Assembly (NCBI GenBank): GCA_015075365.1
Contig: JABTUN010000001.1
Coordinates: forward strand, 248,001 to 312,000
Source: Verrucomicrobiaceae bacterium
Lineage (GTDB): Bacteria; Verrucomicrobiota; Verrucomicrobiia; Verrucomicrobiales; Verrucomicrobiaceae
Length of the DNA stretch: 64,000 nucleotides
Reading direction: 5' to 3'
The translations under genes were made by a program, and so were the position numbers. This document shows, piece by piece, positions 37,389 through 45,414 of the stretch (its first letter is position 1; each line of letters starts with the position of its first letter). The notes under the pieces were generated by a model. The model saw only the letters and a program-made list of their open reading frames with translations, did not search any database and was not told the origin of the DNA.

Positions 37389-37397
37389 GCGCCTCCG

Positions 37398-39131
37398 TCA
37401 AGCCGCCCGCTGCTTCCTGCGCCGGCCTCCAGGTTGCATCGCGGGCCTGAAGCGGCGCAGGAAGCGCTCCTCCGCCTGGATGGTACCCACGAGGAAAATG
37501 CGGCCTTGCACTGGCAGCCGGTGACCAGCCGGCGGATTGACCACGCGCTGCCCGCCGCTTTCCACGGCAATGATGCTGCACCCCGTCTCGGAGCGCACTT
37601 GCAGCTCCGCCAGCGTCCTGCCCCCCATGGAAGGGGGAATCTCCGCCGGGAACACGTTCACCCCCTCCGCCAGCAGCAGATGGTCCGAGCCGCGCAGGAC
37701 ATTGAGCAGCGTGTTCGCGCCCATCGAGGCATAAGACAGCACCAGGTCCGCCCCCGCGCGCAACAGCGTGGCCACGTTCCGGTCCAGCGTGGCACGCGTG
37801 AGGATCTGCCACGAGCTGCGCAGCCGGCGGAAGAAAATGGTGAGCGCCACATTCATGTCGTCGTCATGCGTGGTGATGATGAGCGTGGTGGCCTCCCGCG
37901 CCGCGGCCTGTTTGAGCACCGCCATGTCCATGGCGTCTCCCACGATGACCCCGGGCATGTCCTTCACACGGTCCGCGCACTTTTCGATCAAGACAGTGGA
38001 GCACACGCCCAGTTCCTGCAGCGCGCGGTAGGTCGCGCGCCCCACGCGCCCGCCTCCCACGATGACCACCCGCGGTTTCTCCTTCGCGTGCGTGGTAAAG
38101 GTGGCGTTGAACGCCTCGATCTGCGCCTCCGTACCTGCCAACACGAAAATCGTCCGGTCTGTGATCATCAAATCGGGCGGTGCCAGCGCCAGGCTGCCCT
38201 TCTCCCAGGTGCCGATGACACTCACCCCCGTGCGCGCGCGGATCTGGCTGTCCGCCAAGCGCAGCCCCGCCAGGCTGGTGCCCGCCGCGGAGGCCTCCGC
38301 GATCACCAGCCCCTCCAGCCGCCCGATAACATGGGCGTCCGAGTCACGGATGCTCACCCGCCGCGCCAGCGCCTGCCCCATCAGCTCTTCCAGCCGCATC
38401 ACCTGGGTGACGCCGGCCAGTTCCAGCACATCTCGCGCCGGGTCACTGCCTGCGGACGCCACGATCGGCATGTGCGCCGCCAGCTCCCGCGCGGTGAAGG
38501 TCACGTTTGTGTTCACCGCGTCCGACCGCGTGGTCACCAGCATGGAAGCCTGCTCCAGCCGCAGCTTGCGGTAGGTCTCCGGGTCGTCGAGATCACCCAC
38601 CGCCACCCGCAGCTCCCGGTCCGCCAGTTCCAACGCCTCCGCCACGGCCGGGCAAAGCACCACATAAGGATGCCCGTAACGTTCCAGCATCGGGATCAGT
38701 GTCGCGGTGACCGGGTCATATGCCGTCAGGATCACATGCTGCCGCGTGTCCGGCGGCAGTTCCCGCGGCGCGCGCGCCGCCGCCTGTGCGCGCATCCACG
38801 GCGCGTAGAAGAACTCGATGAAGGTGAACGGCAGCAGCACCAGCATGAAGATCACGCCGGTCAGCAGCACCACCACGGAGAAAAAGCGGCCCAGATCGCC
38901 GCTGAAGGTGATGTCCCCGAAGCCCAGCGTCGTCATCACCGTGAGCGTCCAGTAAATCCCGGTGATCCAGGAGTGCTCCTGCCCCTCCCGCGCCATCAAG
39001 ACATGAAATAACACGGTAAACACCACCACCAGGGCGGCCAGAATGCCCAGCAAACGCAGCAGCGACCGCAGCTTGGTACGACTGGTGCGGTCCTGCAGCA
39101 CCGTGGCCATGACGGAGATCAGGCTTTTCAT
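37398..39131 (-). CDS. Two-TM potassium channel with two RCK (TrkA-N/TrkA-C) domains
   Basis: The chosen ATG at 39131 gives 577 residues; the frame continues upstream, but only this start places a short cytoplasmic lead before the first membrane helix. Helices lie at about residues 25-47 and 83-108 with a pore loop between. The filter TLGFGD (68-73) corresponds to the TVGYGD of potassium channels. A first RCK domain begins near 131 (QHVILTAYDPVTATLIPML), where the glycine motif is degenerate. A second begins near 353 with a proper nucleotide-binding motif (VVIVGGGRVGRATYRAL), and TrkA-C-like segments follow both. This resembles ligand-gated channels of the MthK/Kch type at the inner membrane. 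It converges on the giant gene with a 9-base gap and is divergent from the NADH dehydrogenase. Confidence 0.88.
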   Translation of the reverse strand: MKSLISVMATVLQDRTSRTKLRSLLRLLGILAALVVVFTVLFHVLMAREGQEHSWITGIYWTLTVMTTLGFGDITFSGDLGRFFSVVVLLTGVIFMLVLLPFTFIEFFYAPWMRAQAAARAPRELPPDTRQHVILTAYDPVTATLIPMLERYGHPYVVLCPAVAEALELADRELRVAVGDLDDPETYRKLRLEQASMLVTTRSDAVNTNVTFTARELAAHMPIVASAGSDPARDVLELAGVTQVMRLEELMGQALARRVSIRDSDAHVIGRLEGLVIAEASAAGTSLAGLRLADSQIRARTGVSVIGTWEKGSLALAPPDLMITDRTIFVLAGTEAQIEAFNATFTTHAKEKPRVVIVGGGRVGRATYRALQELGVCSTVLIEKCADRVKDMPGVIVGDAMDMAVLKQAAAREATTLIITTHDDDMNVALTIFFRRLRSSWQILTRATLDRNVATLLRAGADLVLSYASMGANTLLNVLRGSDHLLLAEGVNVFPAEIPPSMGGRTLAELQVRSETGCSIIAVESGGQRVVNPPAGHRLPVQGRIFLVGTIQAEERFLRRFRPAMQPGGRRRKQRAA

Positions 39132-39230
39132 CACGCGCAGTGATGGACGGGACGCGCCACCATGCAAATGCCCTGGATGGCGTCTCTCCCCGGGACTGGA
39201 CGCCCCGACCATCCCGCACGAGTGTGGCTC

Positions 39231-40499
39231 ATGCCCTCCAGCACTGCTCGCACCATCTCCAGGCACATCATCATCCTCGGTGGCGGCTTTGCCGGCCTCG
39301 CTTGTGCGAAAGGACTTCATGACGAACGCTTTCGGGTGACTCTGGTGGATCGCTGGAATCATCACCTTTTCCAGCCGCTGCTCTATCAGGTCGCCACCGG
39401 CGGGCTGGCGATGACCGAGATCGCGCAGCCTTTGCGCTCCATCCTTTCGGAGCGGAAAAACGTGACGACGATCATGAACGAGGTCACGCGTATCGATCTC
39501 GACGCGCGGCAGGTGCATCTGAAGGACCGCGTGCTCCATTACGACTTCCTCGTGATCGCGCTGGGCGCGAAGACAAGCTTTTTCGGCCGCACGGCCTGGG
39601 CGGAGCACACGCTGGGCCTCAAGAGCCTCGATGATGCGATGGCGATCCGCAAAAAGGTGCTGCTGGCCTTTGAAAAAGCCGAATCGTCTGACGATCCGGC
39701 GGAAATCGAACGATTGCTCACCATGGTCGTGGTCGGCGGTGGTCCCACAGGCGTTGAAATGGCGGGTTCGCTCGCGGAACTTGCCCAGGTCGTGCTCAAG
39801 AACGACTTCCGGCGCATCGATCCCGCGCGGGCACGTGTGCACCTCATCGAGGCCGGTCCGAAGCTCCTGCCGATGTTTCCCGGTGATTTGCCCGAATACA
39901 CTCGCAAGCGCCTCGAACGCATGGGCGTCACCGTGCATCTCAACTGCCCGGTTCAGGATGTGGGCGCGGGTTTTGTGCTCGCAGGCGGCCAGCGCATCGA
40001 ATCCGACCTCGTCGTGTGGGGCGCGGGCGTGGAAGCCAGCGAGGTCACCCGCACGCTGGCGGGCATTCCGCTGGATCGCGGCGGCCGCATCGAGGTTCGG
40101 CCGGATTTGAGCCTGCCCGGCCATCCCGAGGTCTTCGCCGCCGGAGACATCGTGAGCCTGACGGATAAAAACGGCGTGCGCGTGCCCGGCGTGTGTCCCG
40201 CGGCCATTCAAATGGGGCAATTCATCGCGCAGACGATCCAAAACGAGCCGTTGGGTGATTCACGTCCTGCGTTTGGCTACTGGGACAAAGGCAGCATGGC
40301 CACGATCGGCCGCAGCGCGGCAGTGGCCAGCTTTGCGGGCATGCAGGTGCGCGGATTCCTGGCGTGGCTGATGTGGCTTTTTGTTCATCTGCTCTTCCTC
40401 ATGGGCATGCGGAACCGCGCCTCCGTCTTCCTGCACTGGGTGTGGTCCTATTTCACCTGGCAGCGCGGCGCGCGGGTGATCCAGTCCACATCAGATTGA
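39231..40499 (+). CDS. ndh: Type II NADH dehydrogenase (NDH-2)
   Basis: The ATG at 39231 gives 422 residues and puts the first dinucleotide-binding motif (HIIILGGGFAGLACA, glycines 17-22) close to the N-terminus; the longer in-frame start at 39162 adds a non-conserved lead. A second Rossmann motif (VVVGGGPTGVEMAG) lies near 165-178. The FAD motif VFAAGDIV and the segment VCPAAIQMGQ are typical of NDH-2. The C-terminal hydrophobic stretch (GFLAWLMWLFVHLLFLMG, then WVWSYFTW) fits the membrane-anchoring region. The enzyme is a single-subunit, non-pumping NADH:quinone oxidoreductase on the cytoplasmic face of the membrane. It is divergent from the channel gene across about 100 bases, and its stop directly abuts the stop of the convergent Wzc-like gene. 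Confidence 0.93.
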   Translation: MPSSTARTISRHIIILGGGFAGLACAKGLHDERFRVTLVDRWNHHLFQPLLYQVATGGLAMTEIAQPLRSILSERKNVTTIMNEVTRIDLDARQVHLKDRVLHYDFLVIALGAKTSFFGRTAWAEHTLGLKSLDDAMAIRKKVLLAFEKAESSDDPAEIERLLTMVVVGGGPTGVEMAGSLAELAQVVLKNDFRRIDPARARVHLIEAGPKLLPMFPGDLPEYTRKRLERMGVTVHLNCPVQDVGAGFVLAGGQRIESDLVVWGAGVEASEVTRTLAGIPLDRGGRIEVRPDLSLPGHPEVFAAGDIVSLTDKNGVRVPGVCPAAIQMGQFIAQTIQNEPLGDSRPAFGYWDKGSMATIGRSAAVASFAGMQVRGFLAWLMWLFVHLLFLMGMRNRASVFLHWVWSYFTWQRGARVIQSTSD

Positions 40500-42959
40500 T
40501 CACACCGCATTCACCACCATGCCGCGCAGCGCGCTGGACGACATCATGGGCTGCAAAAGGGCGACAGCGGCACGCAGCTTCGCAGGCGTCGTGAGCGCCG
40601 GGTTGTTGACGATCAGGACATCCGTGGCCAGCGGCGCGAGGGGGGCCACGTTGGCGAAGTTTTTGAGCAGCGGCGAGGCATCGAGGATGATCCAGTCCAC
40701 TTTCGAACGCGCGCGCTCGATCCAGGTGCGGTAGCCGTCGAGCAGCTCGTTGGTGGCGTGCGCGGGCAGGTCGCGGCCGGGCAGCAGGAAGAGATTGGTG
40801 TGGCTGTAGCGCAGACCTTCGATGTCCTGCGCCCAAGCACCCTCGCCGCGAGAACGCGGGAACCACTCGTGCAGCGCCGGGGAGGCGGGATTGCACTCCA
40901 TCATGAAGACGCTGCGGCCTTGATGGCAGAACGCGGCCGCCAGCGCGGCGGAGACGACCGTCTTGCCCTCCCGCGGCTCCGCGCTGGTGATCAAAATGAT
41001 GCCTCCGGTGACTCCGCGCGCATAGGCGTGGCGCTCCAGCGTGGCGGTGAGCTGGTGCAGCGCGCCGCTCGCACCGGTGGGCTCCGGCTTGAGGAGCTGT
41101 GTCAGCATGGCCTCCGGCGTGCTGGCATGAACGTAGGGAAGTTGTGCGATGGTGGTGGCATCGCCCTCCGCAGGCTTCAGCAGCCCCGTGCTGCGCGGCA
41201 TGGAGGGCGCGTAGAAGGACGGCGCCGGCGGCGGGGCGGCGGGTGCCACGCTGAACGGCGTGGTCACCGGCACCGGCTGCAGGGCGGTCGTGGCCGCCTG
41301 TTGCTGCGGAGGCATGGTCCAGGAGGTGCCGCGCATCGCGAGCTCCTCCTCGTGCGTCCGCGGCTGCGCGGCCTTCGCGCGCAGGTGCTTGCGCACATGA
41401 TCGTCAAACAATCCCCAGCCCACCGGCAGGCCGATGAGCGAGAGGCCGAAAAGCATGGAGGAGGCCAGCGCCGCCATGACCTTGTTCGGCTTCACCGGCT
41501 TTTCTGGCGGCACCGCGCGGTCCGCCACGCGCAGCAGGCCGCTGTCGCGGAACTTGCCGGTCAAATCCGCCGCGTTGCGGCGCTGTTCGATCTTCTCATA
41601 CCACTCGCGCTGCTTGCGCAGCTCCTCGCGAAGCTGGGCATACTGCACATTGCGCCCGCCCGCGTCCACGGCAGTGCCCTGCGCGGCGGCGAGCTGGCCT
41701 TCGATGTCCTGCACCTGGCGCTGCTGTGTCTTCGCCTCCTCCTGGATCATGAACACAACGGACTTCACCGCCTTGTCGAGCGACTGCTGCAGGGCGTCGA
41801 TCTCGCTGTTGAGCGCGATCATCGCCGGATGACGGCGGCCGAGCTGCGTGAGCGAGGCACGCTGTGCCACCTTGGCGTCGAGCTGCTTGCGCGTGTCCGC
41901 CACGGTCGCGTTTTCAGCCACGAGCTTCACATCCAGCAGGCTGCGCCCGCCCTGGAGAGCGGCATTGAGGGACTGCTCGTCATTCTGCGCGCGTGAGAGC
42001 CGCACGCGCGCCTCGGTGAGCGCCAGATTGAGCTGGCGCACGCGCTCCGTGCTCACGTCCTTCGTCTCCACATCCTCCAGGATGCCGTTGGCCTTGCGGT
42101 ACCCGGCCAGTTTCTCCTCCGCCTCGCGCACGCGCTTGTAGGCCTCACGCGACTCGGCTTCGAGGTAGCTGGAGGCATCCCGGCTGCGCTGCGCCTCGTT
42201 GTCCGCGATGTACTCGATGTAAAGCCCGACGTAGCGGTTGGCGATGTCGGCGGCCAGCCCCGCGTCACGATCCCGCACCTGCACGCGCAGGACATGGGAC
42301 TCCTTCAGCGGCTCCACGACCACGTTGCTCGACAGCATGTCGATGAAGGTCTCGCGCGCGGGATTCGGCTCACCGGCCCTGTAGAGGCCGATGGCCTTGA
42401 GCAGTTGATCCTTGCGTCCGAGCGTCTCCGATTCGCGCTTTGCGATGAGCTGCACGGCCTGCGCAGGATAATGATCCGCAAAGTACTCCATGTAACGCCG
42501 GGAGGTCATCTCCGTGCGGTGGTTGTTGATGAGCATCGGCGCGCTCAAATCGGACAGGATGCTGCCGGAGAGCCCCTCCATGGCGAAGGGGTTGTCCCCC
42601 TGGAGCCTCAGCAGCAACTGCGACTCCGCCTGATAAATCTTCATGCCCATCCCGAGGTAGGCAAAGGCCGCCATGCCGAGCATCAGGCCCACCAGCGCAC
42701 CCAGCAGCCATCCGCGGCGGATGTAACCGATCAGGTCACTGATGCTGATAAGCGGCTGCACATCGAACTCGCCCGGCTTCATCGGCGGGAGAAAGGCATG
42801 CGGATCGAACACCGGCGAAACACCTGGATACGCCACCGGGGCCGGCTGGAGCATCGCAGCCGGCGCCGCCGGCATGAGCGAACGCCCGGGCACCAGCGCC
42901 AGCGCGGCGCTGAAGCCGGGCTGCTGCGGGTATCCTGGAACGTTGTAAGGGAGGGCCAT
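40500..42959 (-). CDS. Wzz/Wzc-like exopolysaccharide chain-length and export protein
   Basis: The protein has 819 residues. After a Pro/Ala-rich N-terminal segment (1-65) comes a Wzz domain with TM1 at about 84-102. A long coiled-coil periplasmic region follows, with PEKPVKPNK and TM2 at about 490-516. A Pro/Ala-rich linker leads to a P-loop domain from about 630. The Walker A motif is SAEPREGKTVVS (about 657-668), and the following ATPase motifs are altered: FMMECNPASP where BY-kinases have a [L/V]xDxDxRxP strand, and IILDASPLL where they have IIDTPP. The chain ends right after LRGMVVNAV, so the C-terminal tyrosine cluster of Wzc-type BY-kinases is missing. It is the last gene of the six-gene operon, 11 bases after the preceding stop. 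The role in polymer length and export is firm; kinase activity is doubtful. Confidence 0.88.
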   Translation of the reverse strand: MALPYNVPGYPQQPGFSAALALVPGRSLMPAAPAAMLQPAPVAYPGVSPVFDPHAFLPPMKPGEFDVQPLISISDLIGYIRRGWLLGALVGLMLGMAAFAYLGMGMKIYQAESQLLLRLQGDNPFAMEGLSGSILSDLSAPMLINNHRTEMTSRRYMEYFADHYPAQAVQLIAKRESETLGRKDQLLKAIGLYRAGEPNPARETFIDMLSSNVVVEPLKESHVLRVQVRDRDAGLAADIANRYVGLYIEYIADNEAQRSRDASSYLEAESREAYKRVREAEEKLAGYRKANGILEDVETKDVSTERVRQLNLALTEARVRLSRAQNDEQSLNAALQGGRSLLDVKLVAENATVADTRKQLDAKVAQRASLTQLGRRHPAMIALNSEIDALQQSLDKAVKSVVFMIQEEAKTQQRQVQDIEGQLAAAQGTAVDAGGRNVQYAQLREELRKQREWYEKIEQRRNAADLTGKFRDSGLLRVADRAVPPEKPVKPNKVMAALASSMLFGLSLIGLPVGWGLFDDHVRKHLRAKAAQPRTHEEELAMRGTSWTMPPQQQAATTALQPVPVTTPFSVAPAAPPPAPSFYAPSMPRSTGLLKPAEGDATTIAQLPYVHASTPEAMLTQLLKPEPTGASGALHQLTATLERHAYARGVTGGIILITSAEPREGKTVVSAALAAAFCHQGRSVFMMECNPASPALHEWFPRSRGEGAWAQDIEGLRYSHTNLFLLPGRDLPAHATNELLDGYRTWIERARSKVDWIILDASPLLKNFANVAPLAPLATDVLIVNNPALTTPAKLRAAVALLQPMMSSSALRGMVVNAV

Positions 42960-42970
42960 GTGGCGGAGGG

Positions 42971-44206
42971 CTAGGAGCGCAGGACGGAGAGCCCGGTGAG
43001 AGGTGAAAAGTGAGAAGTGAGGGGCGGGGAGCCCTTGAGATGCATCGCGCGGAGAATGATGTCGTTGACGAGACGGACATCGAAGACATCCGCGGCCAGC
43101 TGGCGGCTGCTTTGCCCGTGGAAGGCGATCTGGGCGGGATTTTCGAGATAAAACGCCATCGCGGCCTCCACGGCGTCGATGTCATGCGGTGCGCACAAGA
43201 AGCCGTTTTCACCCTCCATGAGCGTTTCGGCGTTTTGGCGCTGCTTTTCGCCTTTCCCGGTCAGTTTCACGCATTCCTTCGCACCGACCGAATTCGTTGT
43301 GATGACCGCGCGCCCCGTGGCGAGGGCCTCGAGCGTCGCATGCGGCACGCCTTCGCGGTACCACGTCGGCAGGCAGAAAACATGCATCGTCTTCAGCAGG
43401 CCGGCCACATCCCGGACCATGCCGTGATGCGTGAGCGTGCCCTCCGCCACCCACTGCGCGACCTCCGACTCGTCCACGCGGTTCGGATTGGGATCAAACG
43501 GGCCGATCAGATGGAATTCCGCGTTTGAAAAGCGCGCGCGGATGCGTTTCGCCGCCTCGGCAAAGACACGCACGCCCTTGCTGATGAGCAGACGGCTCAC
43601 GAGGCAGAAACGCACGGTTTTCGGCTCTTCGGTGACGGGCACATGCGGGAACTCGTCGAGGTTCACGCCACTGCCGGCGGTGACATGCACTGGCACGCCC
43701 TTCGGCAGCAAGTGCAGCTCCGTGAAGAGCCGCCGGTCGTCCTCGTTCTGCATGAAGATGACATCCGCGCAGCGCAATGCAAAGCGGTGCAGCGCCTTGG
43801 ATATGGCCGACGTGATTTTCTGCCTCCATGTCACCGGCGGCACGAAGGTAAAGCCGAGGCCGGGCAGCAAGGCGTAGATTTTCGGCACGCCGGCCAGCCG
43901 CGCGACCGGGCAGCCGTACAGCACGCTCTTGATGGTGTAGGCGAAGAGGGCGTCCGGCTTCTCGGAGCGAAAGAGACGCCACATGTCCGTCCAGGTGTCG
44001 AGATCGCGGCGCGGATTGATGCGGGAACGCACCATGCGGATGGCGCGGTGCCTCCCGCCGACAGACGCCACAAACTCCCGCACATGCTCATAGTCCTCCG
44101 CGGCGCTGGTGACGACCTCGCAGCCATGCGCGGCGAGATCACGGATCAGATCGCCGCGGTGGTAGAGGAGCGTGTTCGCATCAGCTGTGAGGACGACGAC
44201 TTTCAT
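42971..44206 (-). CDS. GT4-family glycosyltransferase (PglA/WbpX-like)
   Basis: The protein has 411 residues, starting with the ATG at 44206 inside the ATGA overlap with the upstream acetyltransferase gene. It opens MKVVVLTADANTLLYHRGDLI, the N-terminal Rossmann half of a GT-B enzyme. A GT4 signature follows in the C-terminal half (PTWYREGVPHATLEALATGR, with VITTNSVGAKE), including the E-x7-E pattern. The nearest family type by eye is the group adding an N-acetylhexosamine to a lipid-linked sugar. It probably acts at the cytoplasmic face in exopolysaccharide repeat-unit assembly. The last residues (SHFSPLTGL) are encoded by a heptad repeat sequence found again at 52704-52769, so the native C-terminus may have been modified by that repeat. 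Confidence 0.88.
   Translation of the reverse strand: MKVVVLTADANTLLYHRGDLIRDLAAHGCEVVTSAAEDYEHVREFVASVGGRHRAIRMVRSRINPRRDLDTWTDMWRLFRSEKPDALFAYTIKSVLYGCPVARLAGVPKIYALLPGLGFTFVPPVTWRQKITSAISKALHRFALRCADVIFMQNEDDRRLFTELHLLPKGVPVHVTAGSGVNLDEFPHVPVTEEPKTVRFCLVSRLLISKGVRVFAEAAKRIRARFSNAEFHLIGPFDPNPNRVDESEVAQWVAEGTLTHHGMVRDVAGLLKTMHVFCLPTWYREGVPHATLEALATGRAVITTNSVGAKECVKLTGKGEKQRQNAETLMEGENGFLCAPHDIDAVEAAMAFYLENPAQIAFHGQSSRQLAADVFDVRLVNDIILRAMHLKGSPPLTSHFSPLTGLSVLRS
42996..43023. repeat. Heptad repeat (GTGARRR)x4 in the 3' end of a glycosyltransferase gene
   Basis: Four consecutive 7-base units read GTGAGAG, GTGAAAA, GTGAGAA and GTGAGGG. They lie inside the last codons of the minus-strand glycosyltransferase gene. 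The same heptad family recurs in inverted orientation at 52704-52769, again at gene 3' ends. It looks like a small dispersed repeat. Confidence 0.75.
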
Positions 44207-45414
44207 GACTGGATGGGATCGTGAGGCGGGTTCGGTCCGCGCGGCAGCATGCGGCGCGCGGCGCGGAGCGCGTGGAAAGCGCGCGCCTTCCAACTGCGCG
44301 GATTGTGCGCCTCCAGGTCGAGCAGCCAGCGCGAGGACTCGCACCACTGCTTTTTATACTGGTAGTCGCCTGGCAGCATGTCATGCACCACAAGGCCGCG
44401 CTGGATCGTGTAGTCGATGCACCAGCGGATGACGAGACGGCCGATGGACAGGCGCGAAAAGTCCTGGTCCCAGCCCATCTGATACTGGAAGAACTCGCCG
44501 CGCTCGATGAATCCGTACATCGCGGCGACAACGCGCCCGTCCGAGGCCAGCATGGGCATGACAGCGTGCTGGTCCGGCATCCAGCGCCGGGCCAGGCGCT
44601 GGTGAAAACGCCACGAGACCTCCGTGAGGAAGGAACTCACGCCTTCCGGCCATTGCATCAGATGCAGGCGGTGCAATTCGTCGAGCGACTGCTGGATGGT
44701 GAGGTCCACGCCGCCCAGCGCCACGCTGCCAGCGTGCTCGTGGATGAATGCCTTGCAGCGGCGGCGCAGCTTGCTGCGCCAGTCCGACGTATGCCGCTTT
44801 TCATAGGCCTCCCACGACGCCGGCAGGCGGATGAAACGGCTGGCATGCCGGTTCAGCACACAGGCGCGGTCAAAGTGCTCCTCCAAAGCCGCGCGGATGT
44901 GCGGCGTGTTCGGCGACTCCTCCGGCAGATGATTCAGCCTCACGGTGTCGCATTCATCGCGCAGGAGGTCGAACACACGGCAGAGACGCGGCGTGAGTTC
45001 GCCTTCCTCGCCGGCGGGCACGATGAAGTCGAGCCGCTCGCCATGTGCGTGGCCGAGCCCGGCGAGGAAGCTCAGATGGCGCAGGCAGCGGCGTCCGGCG
45101 TCCCGCACAGAGGTGAGCATGAGCGGCGCGATGGCCAGCGGCACGCCCTCGGCGTCCCGCAGCACACCGACAGCGAGGCGCGCGTCGTTTTCACGGCACT
45201 CGCTCCACCACAGGCACATGTAATCCCAGCGCAGGAAGGGCGAGCGCATCTCGCACTGGTCCACCAGCGCGTCCCACCAGGTGTTCAGCGCCAGGAAGTC
45301 CTCCTGCGTGCGCACGATGTCGAGCGTAAGCGGCGTGCGACGACGGCGAAAGGGCTGGCGCGGCATCGGGTGCAGCGGCGCGGGCGGTTTGGGCATCTCA
45401 GCGATCAAACTCAC
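44203..45414 (-). CDS. CelD/BcsL-like GNAT acetyltransferase of the EPS operon
   Basis: The protein has 403 residues. The start is GTG at 45414, in a GTGA overlap with the upstream DUF4091 gene, and the stop is in an ATGA overlap with the next glycosyltransferase gene; both overlaps support the limits. The segment SDWRSKLRRRCKAF, the long acidic and hydrophobic N-terminal GNAT-like half, and a second half with VVAAMYGFIERGEFFQYQMGWD and LVIRWCIDYTIQRG match the Acetyltransf_6 (CelD/BcsL, FemAB-like) type. Such proteins in polysaccharide operons are thought to acylate the polymer or a precursor; the exact substrate is unknown. Motifs were recognised by eye, so the family is more certain than the reaction. 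Confidence 0.8.
   Translation of the reverse strand: MSLIAEMPKPPAPLHPMPRQPFRRRRTPLTLDIVRTQEDFLALNTWWDALVDQCEMRSPFLRWDYMCLWWSECRENDARLAVGVLRDAEGVPLAIAPLMLTSVRDAGRRCLRHLSFLAGLGHAHGERLDFIVPAGEEGELTPRLCRVFDLLRDECDTVRLNHLPEESPNTPHIRAALEEHFDRACVLNRHASRFIRLPASWEAYEKRHTSDWRSKLRRRCKAFIHEHAGSVALGGVDLTIQQSLDELHRLHLMQWPEGVSSFLTEVSWRFHQRLARRWMPDQHAVMPMLASDGRVVAAMYGFIERGEFFQYQMGWDQDFSRLSIGRLVIRWCIDYTIQRGLVVHDMLPGDYQYKKQWCESSRWLLDLEAHNPRSWKARAFHALRAARRMLPRGPNPPHDPIQS

Noticed and set aside
2856..37388. Giant frame as an assembly artefact or row of separate genes
   Set aside because: No internal stop or frame break is seen, no internal signal peptide plus promoter-like AT-rich gap exists, and domain edges match in register. 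Long reads would still be the proper test.
37300..37388. Sorting signal (PEP-CTERM or LPXTG) at the giant protein's C-terminus
   Set aside because: The end LLKPFRASFITRP lacks PEP, a terminal hydrophobic helix and an LPXTG-like motif.
37434..39011. Plus-strand frame of 525 codons opposite the potassium channel gene
   Set aside because: Its His/Arg-rich composition without any motif is typical of an antisense shadow; the minus strand carries the RCK and filter motifs.
40758..41996. Plus-strand frame of 412 codons opposite the Wzc-like gene
   Set aside because: Arg/Gly/Leu-rich composition without domains; a shadow of a GC-rich gene.
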